From positions 1 to 62,914 of the forward strand of contig SIBG01000013.1 in the NCBI GenBank assembly GCA_009695305.1: a DNA stretch of 62,914 nucleotides, read 5' to 3'. Each line of letters starts with the position of its first letter. Positions within the stretch are counted from its first letter, which is position 1. The position numbers and the translations under genes were made by a program. The stretch is from Opitutus sp. GTDB taxonomy: Bacteria; Verrucomicrobiota; Verrucomicrobiia; Opitutales; Opitutaceae. The notes beneath the pieces were generated by a model, which made no database searches, was not told where the DNA came from, and saw nothing but the letters and a program-made list of their open reading frames with translations. This document shows, piece by piece, positions 46,395 to 55,640 of the stretch.

Positions 46395-48412
46395 ATGAAA
46401 AAATTGGTTCTGTCAGCCGCCGTCGCGTTGTCGCTGCCATTTCAGACGACAAACGCGCAGGCTCCCGCCCGCCCGCGCCAACCCCGGCACCGCGCATTGC
46501 TCAAAAACAAAAGGCCGCCACTCCACCTCCGATCCAAGCCACGCCGGAGGAACTCTCGAAGATCAAGGAAAAGACCGGGCAGGTTGCCGCGCTCGTGAAG
46601 GAACTGAAAACGAAGGGCGCGCAACCGGAGCTGGTCGCCGATGTCGAAGTCTACGCGCATGCCGGCCAGATGCTCCTCGAATATCCGGACATGTTCGGCG
46701 ATCAAGCCGCCATCGAGCACGCCTTCACGACCCTCGATCAAGGGATCGAGCGCGGCCAGCAGCTTCAGTCCAATTCGCCGAAGTGGAATGAGGGCAGGAA
46801 GCAGATCCACGCCTACACTTCCGAAATCGACGGCGCCGTTCTGCCCTACGCCATCACACTGCCGGGAAACTACGATCCCAGCAAACCGACGCGGCTCTAC
46901 GTCTTGCTGCACGGGCGCCAGAACACCGCCACTGAAACCGAGTTCATTTACAACCAGCTCAACCGCCGGAGGGCAGGCAATCCTCCGGTCGCCGACCAGG
47001 GACAGATTCAGCTCGATTGTTTCGGTCGCATCAATGGCGCCGGCTGGCACTGGGCCGGCGAAAGGGACGTCTTCGAGGCCATCGCCGCGGTGAAGCAGCG
47101 GTATAACATCGACGACCAGCGAATCATCCTGCGTGGATTCTCGCAGGGTGGGGAAGGCGCGTGGCACATCTCGCTGCACCATCCGGATCGCTTCGCCGCG
47201 GCGGAAATCGGCGCGGGCACCGTCTCGCACACCGCGGAGCAGCATCCCGAATTCAAGCCCTACCAACTTTCCACCCTGCGGATTTGGGAAAATATTTCCG
47301 AGTGGGCCCTCAACATCCACAATCTCCCGCTCGCCGGCCACGACGGCGAGACCGATCTTGGACAACTGGAATCCTCCCTCCGCGCCCGCGCGCAACTCGA
47401 AAAGGAAGGTTTCCCATCCGTCGGCGAGCCCGACTACCTTCGCTCCCAAGGCGTTCCCGGATTGTGGATGCAGTCGCTCGCCACCGACCATGGCACCAGC
47501 CCGCTCGTCCGTCAACGGCTCGACGCGTTCCTCAAGGAACACGGCGACCGAGGTCAAAGTTCCCCTGATCACATCCGCTTTCTGACCTACACCACGCGCT
47601 ACAATCGCAGCTACTGGGTCTCCCTCGACGGACTCGCCCGGCACTACGAGCGCGCGGAAGTGGACGCGCAGCGCACCGGCGGCGGAGCCTCCTACGAGCT
47701 CAAGACGAAAAACCTAACCCGCCTGGTGCTGCGGGAGACGACGAACGCCCGCGAAATCAAGATCGACGGCCAGACGCTGGCCGTGACGGCCGCGCCGGAA
47801 ATCACGCTCGACCGGACTGGCACCACCTGGACGGTGGCGAAGAACGGCCCCGTGTCCGGCCTCCACAAGACCCACGCGTTGCAGGGTCCGATTGATGACG
47901 CGTTTCTCGATCCCTTCCTGCTGGTCCGCCCCACCGGCACACCTTGGAACGAGGCGGTGAATCAGCAGACGTTGCGCACGATGGCCCGTTTCGAACGTCT
48001 GTGGGGAAGATTTTTCCGAGGCCATCCATTCATCAAAGACGACAAGGACGTCACCGCGGCCGACTTCGCCAAATATCACGTCGTGCTGTTTGGCGATCCG
48101 GGCAGCAACCGATGGGTCGCGAAACTGAACGGCAAACTTCCGTTCAAGTGGACGCCGGAAAGCGTCACGCTTGGCGGTCAGATCTACGCGTCGAACGAGA
48201 ATTATCCCGCCCTGATCTACCCAAATCCGCTGCACCCGGCGAACTACGTGGTGCTGAACACCGGCCTCACCATTGAGGATCAAGGCTACAACGGCGACTA
48301 CGGCACGCCCCTGTGGGGCGACTATGCCATCGTGAAAGTAAAGCCGGGCGCCGCGGTTCCGGACTTGGTGACCGCGGGCCTGTTCGACGAAAACTGGGAG
48401 CTGCCGAAATAG
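46395..48412 (+). pseudogene. Secreted alpha/beta-hydrolase, frameshifted near the signal peptide
   Basis: ATG 46395 opens a good signal peptide (MKKLVLSAAVALSLPFQ, then TTNAQAP), but that frame soon turns to Arg/Pro nonsense. The rest of the protein is in another frame, reading TPEELSKIKEKTGQVAALV and continuing to 48412. One missing base, or one missing CCCG unit, in the (CCCG)3 tract at 46464-46475 would restore a single ~670-residue protein. The body has LLHGRQNTATETEF, GFSQGGEGAWH (nucleophile elbow) and a C-terminal beta-rich part, as in polyhydroxybutyrate depolymerase/prolyl oligopeptidase-like secreted hydrolases. Without the repair only a signal-less form from GTG 46595 could be made. 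Confidence 0.75.
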
Positions 48413-48563
48413 TTTATTCGGTCCCGGAGTTGGCGTTCGCCCAAGCGTCGCCTCACGGCGCCGGTGTGATCTGCTCGACCGGTTTTCGTAGGGGTGGGCC
48501 TGCTCATCCTCCCCGGTGTTTCCTCTGGTCACGCGACGCGGGTGGCGCAATCGTGCGGCCCTC

Positions 48564-49337
48564 ATGAGTCGCGTGATGTGTTACCGTTGTTTCTGGCCGC
48601 AGCCGCTCTGCTGGTGCGGCTCGATCACGCCCATGCCGACGCGCACGAAATTTGTGTTCCTCCTGCATCCCTACGAGTTCAAACGCGTGAAAGCGAACAC
48701 TGGCCGGCTCACACACCTTTGCCTGCCGGACAGCGAGCTGCACGTCGGCATCGGGTTCGACGAGCACGAGGCAGTGCAGGCGTTGATCCATGATCCGAAG
48801 AATTTTCCGGTGCTGCTTTTTCCCACGGCCGACGCGCGCGATCTTTCAAAAGGCGAATTGCACGCCGCGGACTTCGGTGGCCGGCGGCTGGTGGTGTTCC
48901 TGCTGGATGCGACGTGGCGACTGGTCCGCCACCTCTGGCGCGCCAGCCCCACGCTGCAGCAGTTGCCGCGGATCATGTTCTCGAACGCCGCGCCGAGCCG
49001 ATTCGTCATCAAACAGCAGCCGGAAGCGGGCTGCCTCTCGACCCTCGAAGCCACGCACGAGCTCCTCCTCGCCCTCGACCGTTCCGGGCTCGACCACTAC
49101 GCGCGACCGGAGCAGCTGCTCGGGCTCTTCCAGCGGATGCAGGATTTTCAACTTCGCTGCACCGCGGAGAACGCCCGCCAGGGCATCCGCCGCCACACCC
49201 TCCGCGTCCCGCTCGAGCTCCCGTCCGTCGCCGCGCGAACTCCCGCGAAGCGTCGGCGAATTTTTTCGCTGGCCGCGGCGGACCTCGCTCAGCCCCGACC
49301 CGCCAAGCTCAGCCCAGCTGCCTCGTCAGCCGCCTAG
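48564..49337 (+). CDS. DTW-domain tRNA-uridine aminocarboxypropyltransferase
   Basis: A 257-residue protein. The N-terminal CYRCFWPQPLCWCG is the metal-binding cysteine cluster of DTW proteins, LLHPYEFKRVKANTGRL follows, and the name-giving DTW occurs as LLDATWRLV (D-A-T-W). Members such as TapT add acp3 to a uridine in tRNA using SAM. The ATG at 48564 (MSRVMCYRC) was chosen. The C-terminal ~45 residues are a basic, low-complexity extension. It is the one intact gene in a zone of broken genes. Confidence 0.88.
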   Translation: MSRVMCYRCFWPQPLCWCGSITPMPTRTKFVFLLHPYEFKRVKANTGRLTHLCLPDSELHVGIGFDEHEAVQALIHDPKNFPVLLFPTADARDLSKGELHAADFGGRRLVVFLLDATWRLVRHLWRASPTLQQLPRIMFSNAAPSRFVIKQQPEAGCLSTLEATHELLLALDRSGLDHYARPEQLLGLFQRMQDFQLRCTAENARQGIRRHTLRVPLELPSVAARTPAKRRRIFSLAAADLAQPRPAKLSPAASSAA

Positions 49338-49378
49338 GCTCGATCGCCTGCACGACTGAGTCAGCGAACAGCCGGCCT

Positions 49379-49869
49379 TTAGTGCGGCGGACCGGCGGGA
49401 TTTTCAGTCCTGCTGCCGGGCTCGATGGAGTAAGCGGCGGAGGCAATTTTCCAGCCTTGGTCGGTCTTTAGCAGGGTGAAGCAGTCGGAGCCGTTGTGGG
49501 ACATTTTCCCGTTGAGATGAAAATCATAACGCGTCCAGACGACCGCGAGGCGGCCGTCGAGGTGCACGGTCGGTGTCCACATGCGTTCGAGCCACAGGTC
49601 TTTCGATTCAGCGAGGCGGGCGATGTCGGTTTCGATGGGCCGGGACCGCACCGCGTAGCCTTCGGGGGCGGGTCGGCCGGAGGTAAATTGCGCCCCGGCT
49701 GGCAGATGGCGCGCAACGTGGCGCCATCCTTGTGGTGCAGCGCATCGAAGAACTGCTGCACGATTTGAATCACGGCGGTGGACTCGGTGTTGGTCGAGGC
49801 CGGCTCCGCGGCGGCGAGCGCTAGCGGAGAGCTGAGCCAGAGGGCGAGGACCGCCAAGAGGTTTTTCAT
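49379..49869 (-). pseudogene. Exported SnoaL/NTF2-like protein, frameshifted
   Basis: The ATG at 49869 begins a signal peptide (MKNLLAVLALWLSSPLA) and then VIQIVQQFFDALHHKDGATL, a typical start of the NTF2-like fold. At the CCCC run 49693-49696 the homology jumps to a second frame: GAQFTSGRPAPEGYAV, later VVWTRYDFHLNGK and FTLLKTDQGWKIASAAY, the usual C-terminal half of this fold. One extra base in the run would join the halves into a ~164-residue protein. The call as a single gene rests on the joined fold. Confidence 0.75.
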
Positions 49870-49933
49870 GGACGACAAATAGCAACCCGCCGGGCGAACG
49901 CACGGCGAATCCCCCTCGTCGCTTCCCGCGGGT

Positions 49934-50728
49934 CTACTGCTTCATGAGCTGGTCATAGACCAACTCGAAAGAGTCCGGCCCCACGCTAAATTCTCCTCGA
50001 AAAGGAAAGTCCATCACGGCGAGCAGAAAAACCAGCAGGCCCAGCAGGCAGGCAAGGATGGCGGTGAGCAAGTCATGCAGCCGCTTGTGCTCCACGACGA
50101 ACAGCCACATGAGCGACAAATTCAGCACGGATCCACCGATGACGACGCTCCAGACGACGGGCGGCAGTCGGGTGGAAACGCTCGCCAGTCGCTCGCGGCG
50201 CGACTCGATCATGTTGCTGAACTGCCGCAGCGCCTCATGGTGCAGCGCTTTCTGGGCTTCGCTCTAGGGCTCGATGTGAGTCAGATAGTTGTTGAACGCT
50301 TTCAAGCCGGCGCTGCCGATCGCCTGGGGGTTGCGGCCCTTCCGTTGCAAGGGCCACGCCTGGTCGATTTCCCCGCGCGTGTAGTCCCGCAATCGGTCGG
50401 TCAAGGCCGTCCGATGCGGCTCTGGGTAGTTCTCCACCGTCCGGTAGAGCACCCCGATGAAGATGGCCTCCTTGGTCACGACCGCATCGACCGCCGAAAA
50501 ATTCTCCCACGCCCCCACGGAAAGCAAACCGAGCGTGATGCCGAAGAAGACGCCCGAGGCGGAGAGAAATTGTCCGACGATATCGTTGTAATTTTTGTCA
50601 CCAAACCAGTGCGGCAAGAAACGGCGGACGACGATCTGGCCGGTTAAGGCGAATCCAATGAAGGCTCCCAGCACGATGGAGCAAAAGAGCCATTGCGGCA
50701 GTTCGTAGAGCCAAAGCAGGTTTATCAT
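49934..50728 (-). pseudogene. DUF4239-like membrane protein interrupted by an amber codon
   Basis: ATG 50728 opens a protein with two membrane segments (LFCSIVLGAFIGFAL; SASGVFFGITLGLLSVGAW) that stops at TAG (50264-50266) after THIEP. The same frame continues, uninterrupted, with SEAQKALHHEALRQF, then two more membrane segments (VVWSVVIGGSVLNLS; LTAILACLLGLLVFLLAV) to 49934. Together they make 264 residues, the size and layout of DUF4239 (bestrophin-like) proteins. A single substitution would restore the gene. Reinitiation at ATG 50212 is possible but would give only the C-terminal half. Confidence 0.8.
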
Positions 50729-51025
50729 GGGGGACGGATTTGAATTTTATGAAAGCGTCTTCGCCGTCGGTGCCCGCTGCTCAGCCAGGCGCCACCCGTT
50801 GGCGGTGACAGCCGGGCGCATCGGGTGAATGGGCCGCTCGACGACTGGACGGGAAACCAATGGCAGCGATTCCTCGCGGAGGCCGAGCGGAATTACGCGC
50901 GAGCATCACCGCGGGCGGAATTTTTTTCCGGCCTCCCTGTCTCCGCGAAATTGAGTGTTCATCCGACCGCTTTGCCGCATTGTCCCGTCCGTTCCCCGCA
51001 CTGAAACCCTCGCAGTTCCAGCCTC
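50729..51025 (+). other. 297-bp gap with a possible gene remnant
   Basis: Between the DUF4239-like gene and the next membrane protein. A plus-strand frame (50825-51004) encodes LDDWTGNQWQRFLAEAERNY and looks protein-like (an amphipathic helix) but has no clear start or family; a separate frame from ATG 50749 runs only 19 codons. This may be a further decayed gene. No tRNA, riboswitch or terminator is apparent. Confidence 0.35.
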
Positions 51026-51738
51026 ATGAATGCAGACGTCCCTCCCGTCACCCCGCCTAGTCCCGCGCGCCACGACCGGATTTTTCATACCGGCATGGCA
51101 GTCGCGTGTTTGATCACCGCGGTCGTTGGCTTTGGACCGACTTATTTTTCAAGCCGCTGCACGCGTCGCCGCCGCTGAAGTCACTGCTGCATGCGCACGG
51201 GCTGGTGTTCACGGCGTGGCTGGTGTTGCTGATTGTGCAGAGCGGCCTAGTTCGGGCCAATCGGGTCGATCTGCACAAGCGGTTGGGAATTTTCGGGGCG
51301 GGGCTCGCGGCGTTGATGGTTTTCCTTGGGCTCTACGTGGCCGTCGATGGCGCGCGCCACGGGACCAGCGCCGACGGAATGGCACCGCTCGCGTTCATGA
51401 TTTTTCCGTTTGGCCAGACGCTGATGTTCGGTGGTTTCGTGGGCGTGGGATTGTGGAAACGGCGCCAGCCCGAACTACATCGGCGGCTCATCTTGGTCGC
51501 GACGATCTGCCTGCTGACTCCGGCCATCTCCCGCATCGTGGATAAGCGGTCGCTCCTCGCGATGTTCCTCACGTTAATTTTCGTGGTCGTGGCCATGATC
51601 CACGATTGGATGTCCCGTCGCCGGGTGCATCCCGTTTACCGCTGGGGCGGCGCAATCCTGCTGCTGTCCGGTCCGGGGCGCGCCGCGTTCGGAAATTCGG
51701 CGGCCTGGCAGGCTTTCGCCCGCTTCCTGGTCGAGTAA
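51026..51738 (+). pseudogene. Integral membrane protein, frameshifted in a T5 run
   Basis: ATG 51026 starts MNADVPPVTPPSPARHDRIF, followed by a membrane helix (MAVACLITAVVGFGPTY), then hits nonsense. The remaining protein is in another frame from the T5 run at 51145-51149: adding one T yields GFGPTYFFKPLHASPPLKSL. The restored ~237-residue protein has about six membrane segments (VFTAWLVLLIVQSGL; FGAGLAALMVFLGLYVAV; LILVATICLLTPAI; MFLTLIFVVVAMI) and a conserved loop DLHKRLGIFGA, as in a common family of small uncharacterised membrane proteins. Function unknown. Confidence 0.72.
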
Positions 51739-51754
51739 GACGTGAAAAGGAAAG

Positions 51755-51776
51755 ACGCCCGCCCGCCGCCGGGCGT
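51755..51776 (-). terminator. Possible terminator of the truncated SRPBCC gene
   Basis: ACGCCCG (51755-51761) and CGGGCGT (51770-51776) form a stem; read on the minus strand it is followed by CTTTCCTTTTC. Lies between the convergent ends of the membrane-protein and SRPBCC genes. The loop is itself C-rich, so register is loose. Confidence 0.45.
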
Positions 51777-51845
51777 GACTGAAAATATCACGCGCCGCGA
51801 GTCCGTCGACGCCGCCAGGATTCAAGGTCTCAATCCCGCTCGGCG

Positions 51846-52142
51846 TCAGTTCGGGATCTCGGGCTCGACGAGCATCGCCAGTTGGGTCAGCGACTCCTGC
51901 CATCCGAGGTAACACATCTCGGCCGGGATGACGGCCGGCACGCCCGTTTGCTCGACGGTCAGTTCGGTGCCACCGGATGCTTTTTTCAGCGTGACCGCCA
52001 CCGTGCTGATCCCAGGCAAGTTCGGATCATCGAACTGATCCGGGTAGCGCCGGCGCTCGTGGGGCACGAGTTCGAGGAATTCGCCGCCGAAGAACTCAAC
52101 GGGCAGATCTGGACAGAGCGGACAGTTCGGCCCGCAACCGAG
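51846..52142 (-). pseudogene. SRPBCC/AHSA1-like protein, 5' truncated
   Basis: The frame ends EPEIPN at 51846 and contains GGEFLELVPHERRRYPDQF, DDPNLPGISTVAVTLKKAS, and VPAVIPAEMCYLGWQESL, the well-conserved C-terminal half of AHSA1-type START-domain proteins. Upstream the frame is blocked by TAA at 52143-52145, and the 60-70 residues normally preceding this part are missing; instead the sequence runs into the 3' end of the 52096 gene. GTG 52067 would make only a 73-residue product. Truncation by a deletion junction is the simplest reading. Confidence 0.75.
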
Positions 52143-53793
52143 TTATCCCTGCTTGGGTTTTCTCATCCGTCGCATGGCCGTCACACGCGTCGAGCACCGC
52201 CGTGGCTTCGGTTTTTTTCCCGTGCCGCGCGAGCACGAGCGCGATGGGCCAGGCAACCGTCGGGCGTTGCGCAAAGAGCCGCGCCCCCAGCTCCAGCTCC
52301 GCGAACTCCGCCGCGCTCGGGGCAACCTCGCACCGCGTCCACGCCTCCGCCAGCAGAACGAAAATCTCGGGCAGCGGCGGCGCCTGTAACAGCGCTCGCT
52401 GGAGCGGCTGGATGATCGGCGCGAGTTCGGTCCAGGGCCGCCGGCGGGGCTCCGGCCCTCCGCGCTGCAAATCTGCGAAGCGGAGCCGGGCCAGCTCGTA
52501 GTAGGCGTTCGGCCGCACCACACCGCCGGCGACCGCCGGCTCGAGAAATTCGGGCGCTCCGGCGGGATTGCCCGCGTCGATTTCGCAGAGTCCCATGATC
52601 GCCAGCAGCCGCGGATCGCGATCCCCAGCGCTGTAGGCCCGGCGCAGCGTGCGTCGGGCCTGCGCAATGTAGGGTTCGCGGGCCTGCGGCAGCCGGCGCT
52701 GGACGTGCCAGATGGCCAGTCGCTCCCACTCGCCGCGGACGCGGGCGATCTGCTGAGGGGTGGCGCGCTCCACCTTGAAACGGGGCAAGTCCGGCAGCGT
52801 GCCGGGGTAGATGTGCTTCGTCCCCTCCACGGCCCGCGGCAGATAATCGCTGAGCCGGTCGCGCAGCTCGGAAAAATCGAAGCCGAAACACGCCTCGAAA
52901 ATTTCCTCGGTCACCGGGCCCTCGGCCGCGCGGGCGGCGAATTTCCACAGCGCTTCGCGCGTCGCGCTGCTGGAGACGATCGCCCACCGAACGAACAGCT
53001 CCTGTTGGGCGGCCAGGATTTGCCGCCGCCGCGGGTGTTGGTTTTGCATCGCCCGTGCTGGTTCGGCCGCGAAGAGTTCGCTGGCCGGAAGCAGGGCGCG
53101 CAGGTGGGTCCGGTCACTCGCCAGCGCGTCGCTCTCGCTTTGGTTTTGCCAAACCAGCGGACCAAGCGTGATCGGTGCCAGCACAAAGTCCGCCCCGGCC
53201 CAGATGCGCTCGAGGCCGTCCACGAGCCACGTGGGCAGGTCGGGCACGCGCCCCAGCAGGAGGTAGCGCACGTGGCTCGCGGAGATGTTCAGATTGGATC
53301 CGTCAAACGTGGACTCATCGATGTAGACGATCGTCGCGTGCATATCGCGATCACCGAGCCGCATGTTGGGGGCAAGATTTACGCGAGCCCCGTCCGGAGC
53401 CTCGCCCTGGCGCACCGCGGCCGCCTGTAACTCCTGCTGGATTTCCGCGCTCAGCGTCTGGTCCAGGTCTTGCGCGTAGAGCACACACACCGCGGGCACG
53501 TCCGCTCGCGCCAAAAAGTTCTCCGGCGCCAGCACCCGCATGAACTGCATTTTTTCCAACCATGCTCCGACGAATTCCCCGGTGATCGACTCCGAACACC
53601 GGGAGAGAAACTCGGTGCCGCCGACGCTCACATAAAGCCACGGCACGCTGGTTTTCGATTCCTCGACCAACATCGGCGGTAGCACCACCGCCGGGGTGCT
53701 AGCGGCCCCGGTGGCGGCCGCCTGCACCGCCGGGCTCAGACCACCAGCGTGCAACGCGAGCCCGAGCGAAATTGATGCGGTGAAGCGATTCAT
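52096..53793 (-). CDS. Exported protein with degenerate gluzincin-like domain
   Basis: A 565-residue exported protein (signal MNRFTASISLGLALHAGG; start ATG 53793). The order PPMLVEES..., PWLYVSVGGTEFLSRC, then SASHVRYLLLGRVPDLPTWLVDGLERIW mirrors peptidase-MA/DUF1570-like proteins in which an HExxH helix precedes a P.WL.EGL strand; here HExxH is absent and E becomes D in LVDGLE, so it should not be an active zinc peptidase. The C-terminal ~200 residues are Ala/Arg-rich helices that may be TPR-like. The gene follows the S9-like gene with a four-base overlap (ATGA). Confidence 0.6.
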   Translation of the reverse strand: MNRFTASISLGLALHAGGLSPAVQAAATGAASTPAVVLPPMLVEESKTSVPWLYVSVGGTEFLSRCSESITGEFVGAWLEKMQFMRVLAPENFLARADVPAVCVLYAQDLDQTLSAEIQQELQAAAVRQGEAPDGARVNLAPNMRLGDRDMHATIVYIDESTFDGSNLNISASHVRYLLLGRVPDLPTWLVDGLERIWAGADFVLAPITLGPLVWQNQSESDALASDRTHLRALLPASELFAAEPARAMQNQHPRRRQILAAQQELFVRWAIVSSSATREALWKFAARAAEGPVTEEIFEACFGFDFSELRDRLSDYLPRAVEGTKHIYPGTLPDLPRFKVERATPQQIARVRGEWERLAIWHVQRRLPQAREPYIAQARRTLRRAYSAGDRDPRLLAIMGLCEIDAGNPAGAPEFLEPAVAGGVVRPNAYYELARLRFADLQRGGPEPRRRPWTELAPIIQPLQRALLQAPPLPEIFVLLAEAWTRCEVAPSAAEFAELELGARLFAQRPTVAWPIALVLARHGKKTEATAVLDACDGHATDEKTQAGITRLRAELSALSRSAR

Positions 53794-55640
53794 GGCACCT
53801 CGGTAACCGGACCAAGCTTTCCGGCGTAGCTCGGGAGGTGCCGGTTGAGAAATTCCTCGATCTTCCGATAGGCGCCCACGCGTGACTTCGGCCGCGCGGT
53901 GGACCACCCCGGCTCGAGTTCGAAGTGGTCCGGCGGGCGGCCCAGGCGGCTCAACCGTGCGCGCAATTCGTCCGTCGCGAGGTCGATCGCCGGATTGCGC
54001 GTTGGCTCGACGAGCAGCAGCACTGGATTGGTCAGCGCCGCCGCCTGGTCCAGCACGGAGAGTTTTATCCAGTCCGTCCCCTCATGCTCAATCAGTGCGA
54101 CCGGGATGTCGCAGCCCGCCGTGGTCGACCGGGTCACCCCATCCGTTCCCTGCGCTCGCAGCCACGGCTGCAAATCCAGTGGCGCATCGAAGGCGATCCC
54201 ACCACGAAACACCATGGGCTGCAGTTGAAGGGCGCGCAGCGCGAGATAGCCGCCAAATCCCCGGCCCAGCGTCGCGACGCGCTGGTGGTCGAACGGGCGC
54301 GCCGGATTCCGTGCCGCGATCCACTCGATCACCGCTCGCGCGTCGTCCACCGAAACGCGATCGACGGCCGCGCGCAGTGCTGGGACGTCCTTCGCGTTGA
54401 CGCCTCCGACGCTGCGGTGGTTTAGCCGCGCCACGGCGAAGCCCAGATCCGCGAAGACCTGCGCCTCGGAATCGAACGCGGGTTGCGCCCGGCCGGGAAA
54501 TCCGGAGGGAAACACCACGAGGAGGGGCGGCGGATTGAGGCGCGGTTTGGCTGGCCACGTCAGATAACCACTCAGGCGGCCGCCATCGGCCGCATCGAAT
54601 TCGAACCAGCGGGTAGGGTTGAGCTTCGCCGCCGTCAGCCACGGCGCCAGGTGGAGAATTTCCAGCACGAGATCTTCCAGCCGCTGAAACACGAAGACGC
54701 GCCCCGGGTCGCTGCCACCCGTGACCCGGAAAAGCACCCGCGCGTGAGTGTCGCTCCAATCCAGAATTTCGACGATCCGCCGGGGAAATTTGGCCGCGAG
54801 TTCCCGTTGCACCCGGGCCAAATCCTCGTCTCGCCAGTGCGTCGCCGGGTGCACGCCAGCCTGGCGCTCACCGACGACCTTAAGCCGAAACCAGTCGAAA
54901 ATTTGCGGCTCGCCCGGCGGCACCGGCCACGCGTCGCCGAACTCCTTGATGCTGCCGACGCGAAGATCGACCAGGTGCTGCAGCGGTATGCTGTAGGCGC
55001 CGCGCGTGCCGATGATGAGTTGATCCCGGTCGCGCGGGTGAAAGCCCAGGATATCGAGGTGCGGCATGCGCCAGTGGATCGGCTCGTGGCGGGTGACCTC
55101 GAGTTGTCGGGGGGTCCGCAGTAGATCCGCCAGCGACCGTCGCGCGTCGGCGGGAGTTTCCTGAAAATTACGCGCGTCGACCACCGTGCCGCGCTGCTTG
55201 CCGTCGGCATCCACCGCCATGATCGGCGAGAGAATCGTGGGCCCGTCGGGATTTGGGACTGAGCGTCCAGTCGGATCCGTCCCCGCCGGCAACGGCAGGA
55301 CGCGCTCCACGGGAGCATAAACGAGCCGGTCGGCCGTGGCCCAGCGCAGGAAACGCAATTGCACCGGCGGTGGTTGCTCCTCCTCGCCGGTTGCCGGACG
55401 ATCGGTCTCCACCGGCACGGTCCGTTTCCGATCCGGATGTTCGATGTTCATGATCACGATCGCCAGCTTTCCGTCCGCCGGCGACGTGTAGGCGACGCGC
55501 TGGCCGTCCGGGGAAATCGCCATCATCTCGCCGAGCGGTGGCCGGAACAGCGTCTCCACCCGGGCGTCGAACGATGCGGCAGGCAAAAGTCCGGTCACGA
55601 AGAAGGACACGAAAAATAAACCAGGGCGGGGTAACCTCAC
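53790..55640 (-). CDS. Exported S9-like protein lacking the catalytic serine
   Basis: A secreted ~616-residue protein. The start is uncertain; GTG 55640 places a hydrophobic signal (GLFFVSFFVTGLLPAA) near the N-terminus, and an upstream ATG 55730 would add 30 residues. A beta-propeller-like part (MMAISPDGQRVAYTSP) leads to an alpha/beta-hydrolase domain with LLVVFPSGFPGRAQPAF and LGFAVARLNHRSVGGV, as in S9 peptidases. The nucleophile elbow reads TLGRGFGGYLALRAL, with Gly where Ser belongs, and the C-terminal His is not in its usual GH context. It is therefore a likely pseudo-enzyme, co-translated with the downstream gene. Confidence 0.75.
   Translation of the reverse strand: MRLPRPGLFFVSFFVTGLLPAASFDARVETLFRPPLGEMMAISPDGQRVAYTSPADGKLAIVIMNIEHPDRKRTVPVETDRPATGEEEQPPPVQLRFLRWATADRLVYAPVERVLPLPAGTDPTGRSVPNPDGPTILSPIMAVDADGKQRGTVVDARNFQETPADARRSLADLLRTPRQLEVTRHEPIHWRMPHLDILGFHPRDRDQLIIGTRGAYSIPLQHLVDLRVGSIKEFGDAWPVPPGEPQIFDWFRLKVVGERQAGVHPATHWRDEDLARVQRELAAKFPRRIVEILDWSDTHARVLFRVTGGSDPGRVFVFQRLEDLVLEILHLAPWLTAAKLNPTRWFEFDAADGGRLSGYLTWPAKPRLNPPPLLVVFPSGFPGRAQPAFDSEAQVFADLGFAVARLNHRSVGGVNAKDVPALRAAVDRVSVDDARAVIEWIAARNPARPFDHQRVATLGRGFGGYLALRALQLQPMVFRGGIAFDAPLDLQPWLRAQGTDGVTRSTTAGCDIPVALIEHEGTDWIKLSVLDQAAALTNPVLLLVEPTRNPAIDLATDELRARLSRLGRPPDHFELEPGWSTARPKSRVGAYRKIEEFLNRHLPSYAGKLGPVTEVP

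Noticed and set aside
46302-46598. Apparent 98-codon gene with basic Arg-rich tail
   Set aside because: Its signal peptide belongs to the frameshifted hydrolase; the basic tail is out-of-frame reading of that gene.
46395-51738. Programmed ribosomal frameshifting
   Set aside because: No slippery heptamer with downstream structure is evident at the three sites; simple base loss explains them better.
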